A DNA stretch of 64,000 nucleotides from Branchiostoma floridae (GCF_000003815.2 NC_049986.1:11019942-11083941), one strand, 5' to 3'. Positions 1-11,568 are shown, counted from the first letter of the stretch. The notes: generated by a model not told the origin, from the sequence alone. Program-made: numbers and translations.

Positions 1-144
1 GCTGTTGTTAAGGAGGTTTCAGATCGTACTCCACAACAAAACTGATGCAAAGAACGTACTTTTCTGTATTATTTTACTGTGATTACATCAGTAGAAGTAC
101 AAGGAATCATGTTAAAATGTTTATACCGTGGCCGATATCAACAA

Positions 145-415
145 TGTGCAACACACTTACTTTTCTGCTCAAGACACTTACTCTTCTGCTCAACACACTT
201 ACTTTTCTGCTCAAGACACTTACTTTTCTGCTCAAGACACTTACTTTTCTGCTCAACACACTTACTTTTCTGCTCAACACACTTACTTTTCTGCTCAACA
301 CACTTACTTTTTTCTGCGTGAGACACTCACTTTTTTCTGCGCGAGCCACTTACTCTTCTGCGCGAGCCACTTACTCTTCTGCGCTGCACTTACTCTTTTG
401 CGCTGCACTTACTTA
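145..415 (+). repeat. 21-base subterminal minisatellite, left foldback arm
   Basis: About eight copies of a 21-base unit (ACTTACTTTTCTGCTCAACAC and variants), followed by shorter degenerate units with TCTGCGCGAGCC. Because 21 is a multiple of three, the array stays open in several frames and gives spurious ORFs. It is mirrored at 3440-3690. Confidence 0.9.
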
Positions 416-1398
416 CTTTTCCTGTGGTGCGCACCCCTCCCTTTATCAATGGATGGTCCCTGAATCAGGCCAAAGGTCACAAAGACCGCATAAAATGTAG
501 TATTGACCGCATGTCAATCCTAAATTATCCTCCTTCGGATGACCCTATGAAATGACCCTTACCCTAGCGCGTTTTTGTGGATTCAATTTAATTCTTTTTG
601 GTCTTTAGTATAGCATTTTGACAATGCAGATCGATAACGCCAAGTCTCGATTTGATCATCACAACATCGCGTTTTGTTGCCATCACAACGTATTGTCAAC
701 TTTGAAAACAAATTCTGCGCGCGTTTCTGGCGCGCAGCTTTAAACTTTTATTTACCAGGGTTTACCTAAACCAGGCAGAGGCTCTTGACTCCTCTGTAGA
801 TAGGAGTAAGAAGGCAGGTAGGCCTTGGTAGCTCCTCTGTCCAGAATTCGGCGTCTGTTTAGTAATAAATAGCCAAGTTGCCGCACGTAATGTTTTGGTG
901 GGAGCACTGAATTTTACTACCCGGATCCGGACTAACTTTGGACAGAGTGGACAGATCAAGACAAGGTTAGTAAATATTAGCAAATCAGATGTGTGGAAGT
1001 TGGATAAGTTGTGTGTTGTCAAGAAAAATGACAGATCCTACCCGTGCCACCCCCCCCCCCCGGGCTAATTATGCATATTTGGGGTGAATCTCGGTGTGTT
1101 TACTTTGCAACAGAAACTTTTATATAATACTTTGAGACTTTGAGACAAACAACACAACAACACAGTGGAAAGTCACCCTTAACCATGATGTGTGAAGTTG
1201 GCCCAAATGCATTATGACTTCATTAAACAATCTGTAGCTTTTGGTATAAATCTGGTAAAAATAGTCGGTTTTCCATTCTTTCAACCTCCTTGCTCCCAGC
1301 AAGGAGGTTGCTCCCAGCTGTTTCTAACCTGAATCTTGCCTGAATAGTGTTGAATACACATCAGTGTCTGGCACTGTCTGCCCCGATCTAGGGTCATA

Positions 1399-2130
1399 GA
1401 CCCCATTCACACTCAGAAAAACGATTCGGATAAAACATTTATCCGAATAAAAAAAATTCTATCCAATCCAAAATTGCGTTCACACTCGTCTTCGGCAATC
1501 CGATTTGTGCGCCCTCAGTCTTATCCGAATGAAACATTATGTTGAGGTCAAAGGGTAGCGTCATTTCTTACAGCTCAAAATGGCGGGAATCCACCAACTT
1601 TTGATGCTGTTGTTCCTCTGGAGAACGTTCTGAAGTCGTAGAAGGGAACGCAATCGACGATCTTTGATCTCGAGAAGGTTTCACCGACAAAATCTTCTGC
1701 ATATTGGGACAGCTGTAGTACAGCTCAGATGTACGCCACCAAAGCGACAGACAGAACGATCTGAGAGCGGGAGCGAAGCCTTGATTGGTGGAACAACATT
1801 GTGCTTTGAACATTTTCAGACTCGGACTGGCAGAAAAACTTCTAATTGAGCAAACTCACCTTTGATAAGTTGCATCCTATCCACTTAAAGTCAATCCTAT
1901 CCACTTGCGCGTTCACACTGCCGAATCGCACGAATCGAGACTCCCCGCGGCGCAGTTTTATCCACTTCCCGGAGTTCTATCTACCTCCCCGAGGTGGATC
2001 GCGAGGGATTCGAATCGATGAAATCCAAGTGATTTGGGAGCGTTCATACTGCTAAGTTTTATTCGGATCGGGTAGTTTTATTCGGATAACATGTTTTATT
2101 CGAATAGTTTTTGTTAGTGTGAATGGGGTC
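1399..2130. mobile_element. Inverted-repeat element nested in the foldback core
   Basis: The termini read GACCCCATTCACACT and AGTGTGAATGGGGTC, continuing inward with related ATCCGAATAAA/TTTATTCGGAT motifs. The trinucleotide ATA flanks both ends (1396-1398, 2131-2133) and may be a 3-base target duplication, as in PIF/Harbinger elements, although those usually prefer TWA. No transposase was recognised. It sits in the loop of the 124-3716 element, so it is a third nesting level. Confidence 0.6.
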
Positions 2131-3439
2131 ATAAACAAAGATGCTCTCATTGTGTGGGCCATTCACTTTTAGGTCAAAGTCAGTCAGCACAAAGCAATTT
2201 ACCAGGGAAAGATATTATACTGACAACAACCTTTTTTAAAACTCTGTTATAACCTCGGTAAACTTATAACATGTTTCAACATCTGAACAAGGAGGTTAAA
2301 AAGGATTTGATCTGAATATCCACACAATGTCATGCATATTGAGTAGAAAGAGAGTGTTTCACATGTACCTGTGACACCCCTTTCACCCATCATTACTCTT
2401 CTAGAACCTTTGTGTGAATTTCATTCTCACCTCCTACATCTGCATAAAAACTGCCAAGTCAGGTGAACTCCTTTTAACCCCTTTCTACTGGTTGGCTTGA
2501 TGGGTCCAGATAAAACGGATCAAGGACCAAACAATGACAATTCACCCTATCCAGGATCTTAATCTTTGTATAATGTTAATAGGAAGATCATCATCAGATT
2601 AAGAATTGATAAGAAAAGTTTATACTGCATTTAATCACAAAACCCACACATAATATAAAAGGTGTGATCTTTTGTCTTCGACTGTCATCAAAAAAGAAGT
2701 CAAACCCAATATGTTTGTTTGTCTCAAAGTCTCAAAGTATTATATAAAAGTTTCTGTTGCAAAGTAAACACACTGAGTTTCACCCCAAACATGCATAATT
2801 AGCCCAGGGGTCACGGGTAGGATCTGTCATTTTTCTTGACAACACACAACTTATCCAACTTCCACACATCTGATTTGCTAATATTTACTGACCTTGTCTT
2901 GATCTGTCCACTCCGTCCAAAGTTAGTCCGGATCCGGGTAGTAAAATTCAGTGCTCCCACCAAAACATTACGTGCGGCAACTTGGCTATTTATTACTAAA
3001 CAGACGCCGAATTCTGGACAGAGGAGCTACCAAGGCCTACCTGCCTTCTTACTCCTATCTACAGAGGAGTTAAGAGCCTCTGCCTGGTTTAGGTAAACCC
3101 TGGTAAATAAAAGTTTAAAGCTGCGCGCCGGAAACGCGCGCAGAATTTGTTTTCAAAGTTGACAATACGTTGTGATGGCAACAAAACGCGATGTTGTGAT
3201 GATCAAATCGAGACTTGTCGTTATCGATCTGCATTGTCAAAATGCTATACTAAAGACCAAAAAGAAGAATTAAATTGAATCCACAAAAACGCGCTAGGGT
3301 AAGGGTCATTTCATAGGGTCATCCGAAGGAGGATAATTTAGGATTGACATGCGGTCAATACTACATTTTATGCGGTCTTTGTGACCTTTGGCCTGATTCA
3401 GGGACAATCCATTGATAAAGGGAGGGGTGCGCACCACAG

Positions 3440-3690
3440 GAAAAGTAAGTAAGTGCAGCGCAGAAGAGTAAGTGCAGCGCAGAAGAGTAAGTGGCTCGCG
3501 CAGAAGAGTAAGTGGCTCGCGCAGAAAAAAGTAAGTGTCTCACGCAGAAAAAAGTAAGTGTGTTGAGCAGAAAAGTAAGTGTGTTGAGCAGAAAAGTAAG
3601 TGTGTTGAGCAGAAAAGTAAGTGTGTTGAGCAGAAAAGTAAGTGTGTTGAGCAGAAGAGTAAGTGTCTTGAGCAGAAAAGTAAGTGTGTT
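3440..3690 (-). repeat. 21-base subterminal minisatellite, right foldback arm
   Basis: Reverse-complement counterpart of the array at 145-415, but with one fewer full 21-base unit (about seven against eight). The arms are otherwise nearly identical, so this is a repeat-number change after the arms were formed. Confidence 0.9.
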
Positions 3691-3722
3691 GGACATTGTT
3701 GATATCGGCCACGGTATGTTTA

Positions 3723-4250
3723 ACATGTAACAGATGCAGAAATGTGTTTTTTTACGTCATTTCTTGCAAAATCGTTAGCAAAACTGTTGCTAAGGCCGTT
3801 GCTAAGGGTGTGCTCAGTCATGTTTCAAGCCAAAACAGCAGAGAGTCACGTTCTCTGACGCGTGATTTTGCTCCTGTCATGTTGTAAGTCATACTTAAAT
3901 GTGAAAAATATCATAATTGATTGGAAATGTTAATTTGGGCTCTACATGGGGGTTATAAGGATACCTGAAAATGAATTACCTTGACTTCACACATTTTTTT
4001 TACAAATCTTTTGCTCTTTTTCGTCATTTAGTAGATACCTTACTAAAATTCACAGCGTATATCTAGTATGTCGTACACAATGAAAAAGGCTCTGCATGGG
4101 GGTTACCGGGGCACCACATATGTGACACAGGATATGTGGATGCAGGACTGCGTCATGCATATTAAAAATTTATCTAGAAACAAGATCATAACATAAGGTC
4201 AAGAACAAGGCTACTCTGGGATAAATACAAGTATATTGTACTTTTCTTGA
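3723..4250 (+). repeat. Left outer inverted arm
   Basis: This segment contains two conserved blocks, TCTACATGGGGGTTATAAGG and CTCTGCATGGGGGTTACCGG, and matches 7745-8845 as reverse complement once the 530-base insert at 7898-8427 is removed. A diverged third copy of the same blocks occurs at 63410-63650. Confidence 0.85.
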
Positions 4251-4254
4251 TCAC

Positions 4255-4325
4255 TGATGGTATACATTATAAAGGAGGTTATATCGACATATATAGGCAT
4301 ATCTAGACATGTCTATATAACCTCA
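4255..4325. repeat. Imperfect hairpin near the inner end of the left arm
   Basis: GAGGTTATATCGACATAT is followed by ACATGTCTATATAACCTC, giving roughly 18-base arms with a few mismatches and a short loop. Function unknown; it may be the core boundary of the outer element. Confidence 0.5.
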
Positions 4326-4730
4326 TTGACTATATATCAGGTACAGTGCAGGTTTGCTGCGTTGGACAAACTGCAACACACTTACTAGTCTAATGGTGTG
4401 TTATTATGCTTGACCATTCATTTGTTAACATAAGGGCAAACCAAAAACAAAGTCTATAACAAAATTTTCATGTATGGAGACCCGTTAGAATGGAGCAGTG
4501 TAATATCTGGTGTAAAACGTAGCTATTAAACTGAAGATTCTGGCAGGCTTGTAAAACTTGACACACTGGATACAAAACTACTGATGCCTTTTTCTACACT
4601 GTTGTAAAGATTACAAAACTTACAACCTACAACTTACAAGTTTCCACATGTGCATGTGCCTAGAACTAGGGTGGTCTCCAATGCCTAAGGGAATTTTCTT
4701 TGTCATTGAGCCTGTAGGCTCGTTCTCATT

Positions 4731-5651
4731 TAAATGTCGAAATGCTGTCGCCTGACTTTACGCCTTGATATGGAGCAAATTATAGACAACATCACTGGTT
4801 CCTTCATTTTTCCACAGCCCCTGTAATGTTTTACAAAAGATGCACAACAACATTCGTATTGGTTGATGGCTTAGAAGATTATTATAGCCACTGGTGGGAT
4901 TTCACCCCCTAAAATATGGCTGTCGCCTGAGAAGAAACGAAGAATTCAAATAGTAGCCAAAAATGTAACAATTCAGTTCCCAGAATGATAGTTCGGTAGG
5001 TGAAACTAGCTGTCCAGGCCCTCTGACCGATCACGTCATATGGCTACTGCCACTGATCTTGGAGGCTGTGTGAGGTGGTTCATGCCTGTCGCCAGATTCT
5101 GTAACAAACGTCACCACCACGAGTACGATGGTTGCCACGGTTATATCATCCACGTATAAGACTAGAAATGATCGTTTTTGTGACGCTGTACAGTTTTTCT
5201 GGCTTTCTAAAGAAACAAGAAATGGTTGTTGACTGTCATTTGTATCCCACCTTGCTTAACAAAATGTTGTACAGAAATGACTGTAACAAACGTTACCATT
5301 TTTCGATGCTGTCTAAGCTTTCTTTTTGACCTGGTGTAAAAAAGCTGCCCACTTTTTAAATGTTCCTCTGAGGGACGTCTACTAATACCTAAATGATGTA
5401 GTCAATAAGGTGAGTCCTTTCGAAGAAAACAGGGTATAGTCTACTGTTGTAACAAACGTTACCGGTAACGTTTGTTACATGCCCTGTAATGCATTACCAA
5501 TGGGGCCGAAAATAACAAGTTGCCATTTTTGGCTATGGTTAAAGGAGGAATTTTCCTAAACAACCACGTAGTTTTCACTGAAAATAAAGACGATTTATTT
5601 TTCGACCAAAAAATGCCATATTCGACATTTCAATGAGAACGAGTGTGTAAC
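4731..5651. mobile_element. Inverted-repeat element with GTAACAAACGTTACC motifs
   Basis: The ends read CTCGTTCTCATTTAAATGTC and, at about 5626-5651, the matching inverted GACATTTCAATGAGAACGAG. The element carries the motif TGTAACAAACGT(T/C)ACC at ~5100, ~5282 and 5448, the last one as half of a perfect 32-base palindrome (5448-5479). Repeated internal motifs of this kind are often transposase-binding sites. No transposase ORF was recognised, and no convincing target duplication was found. Confidence 0.6.
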
Positions 5652-5715
5652 GGGCATATGAAAATGGTCTGATATACGTTTTAGTTGCCTTTAATAGCTT
5701 TGACGATTTGAGGCC

Positions 5716-6093
5716 TTAGGTTTTTGCCAGTTCGCAAAAATTGAAGTCTTCAAACATTACAACAAGATGACTGTAGTCAATATGTTGGTGTATACATATT
5801 TCACAGTGCCTGCCATGCAAGAACATAACGTCCTTGGTCGGAATGAACTGACATTTTGAATCAAGTGTGGAAGTCACAAGTCGTCGGACTTCCTCTGGTT
5901 CAACGTTGGGCATGTCTGAGATACTGGTCAGACAAACATTAGATATTTCATACAATGTAAGAAAATGGGCATGTCTCCTGTCAGAAAGGAGGTGATGTGA
6001 CTTGTGTGTTACCGACCGGTGTTGCGATTGTCCTAATGTTGGAAGGTCATTAGTTTGTGGCACTGTGGTAAAGGTCACCACTTCTCTGACCAT
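5716..6093 (-). CDS. Unrecognised 125-residue ORF inside the repeat core
   Basis: An ATG-to-stop reading frame without low-complexity bias. It includes a short Cys/His-rich stretch near residues 88-105 (FLHGRHCEICIHQH). I do not recognise the family. It lies in the core of the 1-8965 inverted-repeat structure, so it could be a remnant of a transposon protein, a host exon fragment or a chance ORF. There is no promoter, splice-site or homology evidence. Confidence 0.2.
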   Translation of the reverse strand: MVREVVTFTTVPQTNDLPTLGQSQHRSVTHKSHHLLSDRRHAHFLTLYEISNVCLTSISDMPNVEPEEVRRLVTSTLDSKCQFIPTKDVMFLHGRHCEICIHQHIDYSHLVVMFEDFNFCELAKT

Positions 6094-6391
6094 AACACCA
6101 AAGGCTTTTTAGTCTCGCATGTCTTCATCGTGTTAAAACAAGAAATTGTTCCATGATTTGGCATCTTCCTATTTTTGTCTTGCAGGTCATTTACCTGCTT
6201 GTTTTGTCTGTTGTGCTATTCTACAGCCCTTATGCCTCCATATGACTGTATGCCTTCAATGGTTTAGACTCCATGTTTTTCATAACATACTGTCTTATGT
6301 GAGTCTTCATTGATACTATCAATTTTGCAGCAGTTGGAACACTGCTTTCCCCCCACCTACTTGCATGAGCTTTTGCATTTATTTCTTGATA

Positions 6392-6803
6392 CAGCAGAAG
6401 CCGCTTAATTGCACATCCCATTTGCCAGCATATTAATGTGCAATTATTCGCATGGTGCAATAATGCGAAGTTATCCAGCCGGACTGCAAATTTAAAGGTT
6501 TGGGATTTGGGGATTCCGTGCAATTAACTAGAACTATTCAAAACTATCGGTAAATATAGTCGACGCTTGTGTTCCTTTGTGACAATGCCCTTCTTCTCAA
6601 ACATCTTGTACGTAGATAATAAACATCTTTTGTACTTTTATAAAGGCTACAGTAGAAGCCAGTTAATCGTACAATGTATTACCGCACACTTCTGTTAATT
6701 GCATTGAATCCCAAAATCCCGAACTGATGCGGTCCAGCTGGATAACTTCGCATATCATTGCACCACACGGTGAATGGGGTGTGCAATTAAGTGGCTTCTA
6801 CTG
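6392..6803. mobile_element. pogo-like MITEs (one copy beside a partial copy)
   Basis: Starts CAGCAGAAGCCGCTTAATTG and ends TTAAGTGGCTTCTACTG, with TA on both outer sides (6390-6391, 6804-6805), as for Tc1/mariner-pogo insertions. A second internal start, TACAGTAGAAGCCAGTTAAT, occurs at ~6650, so 6652-6803 is probably a complete ~152-base MITE and 6392-~6540 a partial relative. Another copy lies at 24249-24412 in a DHRS1 intron. There is no transposase. Confidence 0.7.
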
Positions 6804-7744
6804 TATTTCACAGTCCTTGCTTGATTTCCAATGATGTATTTGCATCTGTAAGTAGCAACGACTATAGCTGCAGTACAGTGCACCAGTCAGAATTGCCCTG
6901 AGGAATTGTGACAGACGATCAACGAAACGGGGTGAAAATAAAACAAGGGTTGTGAAATAAAAGATCTGTATCTTATATGTCCATACAGAGCCCTTCTCAT
7001 TATTGTGACCAAGTTTACACGATGGTTTATGTGTGGTTTTCACAGCTATACCAAAAGTCTCCATAACTTACCTCCTCTCAGTACCCAATTTATCATGGTC
7101 CCAAACCCCCCCAAAAGCCGCCAATACCCTGATCTGGCTCGTCTTCTGTGTGGCCCAATAAGACAACAAGTAATATTTCTTCATTAAGTAGATTTTCCTT
7201 TTTCCATCAACAATAATACATACACCAGGTGCATTACCTTCAATATAAAGAGGAAGCATGGGAGGTATTACGCCTTAGAAATTACTAAATGAGAGATTAA
7301 AACTCTGCTTTTAGTCAATCAGGTAACCCCCTATTACATCCTCTCAAATCCAATCAAATCCTCTTTATCCTCACCTGTTGGACTGTAAAAGAAAGTTTCC
7401 TATATGGAAATACAAAACTTCTTCACATCTTCATTTATTATATTAATTTAGATCTATGAGGATAGCCATCGTAATTTCAGTAATTTTCGGCAATAAATTG
7501 TTTGATTTTTAAGGGCCTCTTAGGGCGGCCCAGGCCTCAATAACGGAAACACTCGAGGGTTTATCATATGGCTGTTCATAGTTCCACATACCTATCACAA
7601 AGGATTACTCAATTTGGCCGACTTCGATCTTCCGACCTCAGCATAGTATGCCTGGTTTCTCATACAATCATATTTTTGAAGGTGCTCATATGTACAAATT
7701 AAAGTGAAAAAAGACTGTCACAATTCTATCAAGATAAGAGTAGC

Positions 7745-8845
7745 AAAATTATGTGTCAAAGAACTTGATCAAGAAAAGTACAATATACTTGTGTTCATCC
7801 CAGAGTAGCCTTGTTCTTGACCTTTTTTTGTGGTCTTGTTTCTAGATAAATTTTCAATATGCATGATAGTCCTGCATCTACGTATCCTGTGTGTTAAAGG
7901 GGCATTCCACTTCACACGGGAGTGTTATTTTCCGATAGATATTAATTTTAGGAAGTAATAAATGCATACGTCTTCACATTATATGATAAAGTACCCAGTT
8001 GCTTCACGTGCCTCAAAAGCATTCAGTCTTCTACCAAACTCCCCAAGTACCCTCTTTTTGAATTAATCCTATGGCTGAATACAATGCAAAACTTTTAGGT
8101 GAGGTTACAAAACTAATTTCAGGATTGCTAAGAAATCTCGCCTTGTTATGTGTTCTTTGCTATCTTATGAGCAATTTGCATTGCATAAGCTCGGTGTGCT
8201 TAGCGAACCTCATTTATTCCAAAATATGCACGATAAACAAAGTGTCTATGCGTATAGGGAATTCATGTGTAGGGTCTGCATGGGTTTACTGAGTGTCATA
8301 TTGTTTTCCAAAACACATATCGCGCAATTCATCCCAAGGTGAATTCCACAAAATTCGGCTGATTATACTATTCATTGACACATTATCTATTGGAAAACAC
8401 CACCCCCTTTTGGAGTGGAATGCCCCTTTAAACGGTGTCACACATGTGGTGCCCTGGTGACCCCCATGCAGAGCTTTTTTTCATTGTGTACGACATACTA
8501 GATATACGCTGTGAATTTTAGTAAGGTATCTACTAAATGACGAAAAAGAGCAAAAGATTTGTAAAAAAATGTGTGAAATCAAGGTAATTCATTTTCAGGT
8601 ATCCTTATAACCCCCATGTAGAGCCCAAATTAACATTTCCAATCAATTATGATATTTTTCACATTTAAGTATGACTTACAAGAAGACAGGAGCAAAATCA
8701 CGCGTCAGAGAACGTGACTCTCTGCTGTTTTGGCTTGAAACATGACTGAGTACACCCTTAGCAACGGCCTTAGCAACAGTTTTGCTAACGATTTTGCAAG
8801 AAATGACGTAAAAAAACACATTTCTGCATCTGTTACATGTTAAAC
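7745..8845 (-). repeat. Right outer inverted arm (interrupted)
   Basis: Reverse complement of 3723-4250, split by the TTAA-flanked element at 7898-8427. Beyond it, 8850-8965 matches the first bases of the window. The unrelated sequence beginning GATATTGTCACTATAAGC follows at about 8987. Confidence 0.85.
7898..8427. mobile_element. TTAA-flanked MITE (piggyBac/Kolobok type)
   Basis: Ends AGGGGCATTCCACT and AGTGGAATGCCCCT form 14-base perfect inverted termini. TTAA directly abuts both (7894-7897, 8428-8431). TTAA target duplication is typical of piggyBac and Kolobok transposons. At 530 bases with no convincing transposase it is non-autonomous. Its absence from the otherwise matching left arm at 3723-4250 gives an empty-site comparison. 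Confidence 0.8.
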
Positions 8846-9780
8846 ATGTTTAACACGATTCCTTGTACTTCTACTGATGTAATCAGAGTAAAATAATACA
8901 GAAAAGTAAGTTATTTGCATCAGTTTTGTTGTGGAGTACGATCTGAAACCTCCTTAACAACAGCCTTAGCAACGGCCTTAGCAACGATATTGTCACTATA
9001 AGCTGGCAGATGTGTCATTCTTCACACATTCATATCTCCGGATTTCATTGATGGATTTCGATCATTTAAAGCCTAATATGCAGACAAGGATACGTACGGT
9101 AAGTCTAACTCATCAGGCAAGGCCCCATAGGTAATGTGACTAAATGAACGATATTGGAAAGTAAAGTATATATTTTTCACCAGAAAATCACCAAAAATTA
9201 TGATTTTAGGCAGTCATAATTTCGTGTTGAATCACAATATCAAAGATCAATTGATATTTTTATGATCCTCTTAGCAGGTTCTGCCAGCCTGTGAGTTTTC
9301 GTGGAAAAATATTGATGTTTAATTTTTTACCCCTCCCCCTTGTTGAAGACATGAAATTTCCAGATCATTTAGGTGGTGATAGGTTTGAAGGGTGATAGCC
9401 GGTAGAAAGCTACCATACCAGAATGGCTATCACGTCAAAATATATGCCACAGGCCTTCTACTATTCAAAAATAACAAGGAGAATTTGCCACCTCGGAGGT
9501 ACCGATTTTTCCTCTGGCCCATGGACTAATGCGTTCGAAAATCTCCGAAAAGTACCGACGGGAAACCGTTAGTGGCTCGATCCTGTGCTGATTTATTGTA
9601 GGATATAATAAATCAAAGGGGTCCGTTTGCGGCATGTTTGTGCGTCCTTTTAAACGCTGAAAGTACGAAATAATGACACAAATGTGCTAGAATGGTAAAT
9701 GTCAATACCGTACCGATTGTCTCATCCAGAATATCCCCAATTTTAATGCACTAAAAACTGCTCTGGGCGCCTTTAAGTCC

Positions 9781-10218
9781 CCTTCACACGAGAGCAAGAA
9801 TGATCCGGAATGCCGTCAGAATGAAAACTCTTTAAATTCTTTTTTTATTCCTGGCGATTCCTGTCAATTCGTAGTAGGTTCCAGGAACTTTCACTATTTG
9901 TGCCAATTCGTTTGGCTGACCCAAAAGTTTTGAACATGTTCAAAACTGTCGAGGTGTATTCGAAGTGGGTAAATATCGAATGGCATTCGTAGTGGATTCT
10001 AAGTGTCTTTCAACTATTCTAACTGCAGTATTACCGCATTCTCCGGCATTACAACATTATTCGAATCATTATTTCATTCGATGGAGAACCGAAACGGCGA
10101 GCCACTTCGAATCCAGAATGTGACCAAAAGGATATCTGAAATGCAGTGATAATTTCTAAAATACACTACGAAAGAATCATCCTGATGGCATTTTGGCATA
10201 TTCCTTCTCGCGTGAAGG
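9781..10218. mobile_element. MITE with CCTTCAC(A/G)CGAGA termini
   Basis: CCTTCACACGAGAGCAAGAAT at the left is mirrored by ATTCCTTCTCGCGTGAAGG at the right. The interior is rich in GGAAT/ATTCC-type motifs and contains no gene. A related stretch with TTCACACTCGGAATG follows at ~10240-10340. Confidence 0.5.
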
Positions 10219-10661
10219 AGATATAAGGTCCATTTGGAGTTCACACTCGGAATGACCCCGAATGTGGCACGAATTTTGCAAATACTCCATTCCGGCTGGT
10301 TCTGCTTGATTCCTGCTAATTCGGTTTCAGTGGGAAGGCCCTATCATAAAGGAACTCAAAGTGGCATATTATCCTGTTAAATCAAAATGCCCCATTTAAC
10401 ACTGATTATGACACGTGTATTAGCAAGCAATGTTATATACCCGCGGTGTTGCGTGGCTTTGATTAAGATTTTAAGGGAGAGTGTTTGGCATATTTGACTC
10501 GGGTTCGAACCAGAAGTGGTGCACTTTTTTTTTCTTCGATAATTTGATTATCATGTATCTGCATCCTGTCGTACATTTGTAGTGAAATGTTGCTTTATTT
10601 CGTTTTTCTTCCTGTCCGTGCTTGAAATATTAGGAAACGCTTGGACATGATAAAGGCCTTG

Positions 10662-10791
10662 TCTCCAAGCATTTTTATCGGGCTTTCTATTTTATGCTGT
10701 TTTTGGGGTGCGTGTCTTCTAGAGAAAACAGCACGGAATAGAAAGCCCGATTCAACGCCTAAAAACACCAAGCCCAACCTCTGCTTGGAGA
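10662..10791. mobile_element. 130-base MITE with TCTCCAAGCA termini
   Basis: The outer ends TCTCCAAGC/GCTTGGAGA enclose a second strong stem formed by ATCGGGCTTTCTATT and AATAGAAAGCCCGAT. The right end reads AACCTCTGCTTGGAGAGTA, a motif that recurs at 31836 and 50533. Similar size and termini are seen at 20760-20884 and 45323-45452. Confidence 0.65.
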
Positions 10792-11465
10792 GTAGAATAG
10801 ACCGGTCCGCGATATGACGAAGATCGTTTGGAATTAACGACAAAGAAAACTGCCACTGCGCAATGTGAGCTTGAAACTAGGTACTACTTTACTCCGAACA
10901 AAATATGCTTGCCGGGTGCAACGGACCAACTGGTAGTATTTCCTACCTTGTGTTGTCTTGGTTTAAAGTCACAAACCATGCAGTTAGAAACAAAAGAAGC
11001 GGAGTCAGCTAACAAATGAGCTAAACGTTTTAAAAGAGAGGGAGAGAGAGAGAAACCCTACGTACCTCAGCCGAAGTTTGTCGAACTGCCAGTGAAGCCA
11101 GGAGACATGTGGTGAGAATGAACTGTCGCATCTTGCCTATTTTCTCGTTCTTGGATAAAATGTCACTCGAGTTTTTCACTTATATAGTTGCAGCAGTCCT
11201 CTTTAACCTTAACCTATGTGTTGAATTAGAAGTTCAGGCACTGGAGCCACGTTGATATTGCAGGACCTTGAAGATAATAGTTTCCGTCAACAATACATTT
11301 TTTCCCTTTGACCAAGTCCAACACTAGCGTATCTTAATGTAACGGTTATGTTTGAAGGTCTGTGGGTTCGTAACTTGGAATCCAGTCTAGTTGTGGCATG
11401 GCCAACCGTAGTTAGTGTAGGCTCTTTACGGGGCCAGTGAAGCTCTGAGCCGCTCATGTAATCAT

Positions 11466-11568
11466 TCACACCCGGTAGCATTTTCCCGGTAGGACTTTGC
11501 CCAGTGGGAGTTAATTAATAGGATAGCACATTTAACTCCCACCGTGCAAAACTCCTACCGGGTGTGAA
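11466..11568. mobile_element. 103-base hairpin MITE
   Basis: TTCACACCCGGTAG...GTGGGAGTTAA is mirrored by TTAACTCCCAC...CTACCGGGTGTGAA, so nearly the whole segment folds on itself. Confidence 0.65.

Larger units (their letters stand above)
124..3716. mobile_element. Foldback-type transposon with ~1 kb inverted arms
   Basis: The element begins TACCGTGGCC and ends GGCCACGGTA. It is flanked by a 6-base direct repeat TGTTTA (118-123 and 3717-3722), a plausible target-site duplication inside the arm of the outer element. The arms (124 to ~1150 and ~2710 to 3716) are nearly identical as reverse complements; one arm segment differs at only three residues in 86 when translated. Near each end the arms contain a 21-base tandem repeat. 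Long, tandem-repeat-containing inverted termini are the hallmark of foldback elements. No transposase gene is visible. The near identity of the arms suggests recent insertion or gene conversion. Confidence 0.75.
1..8965. mobile_element. Large nested inverted-repeat element (outer boundaries)
   Basis: The first ~117 bases of the window reappear as reverse complement at about 8850-8965, and the sequence that continues inward (3723-4250) reappears at about 7745-8845. Together they make two long inverted arms around a core of about 3.5 kb. The left arm is split by another element (124-3716) and the right arm by a TTAA-flanked one (7898-8427). The left end lies at or beyond the window edge, so target-site duplication and true length cannot be read. 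The arms carry repeated GTTGCTAAGG motifs. I see no recognisable transposase in the core, so this looks non-autonomous. The superfamily is not known to me. Confidence 0.75.

Noticed and set aside
145-415. The 21-base array (also the 32-base and 160-base arrays) as CRISPR
   Set aside because: There are no unique spacers; units are contiguous tandem repeats in a eukaryotic genome, with no cas genes.
45-500. Open reading frames through the 21-base array (and the mirror at 3361-3730)
   Set aside because: The unit length is a multiple of three, so all frames stay open; the peptides are pure repeats.
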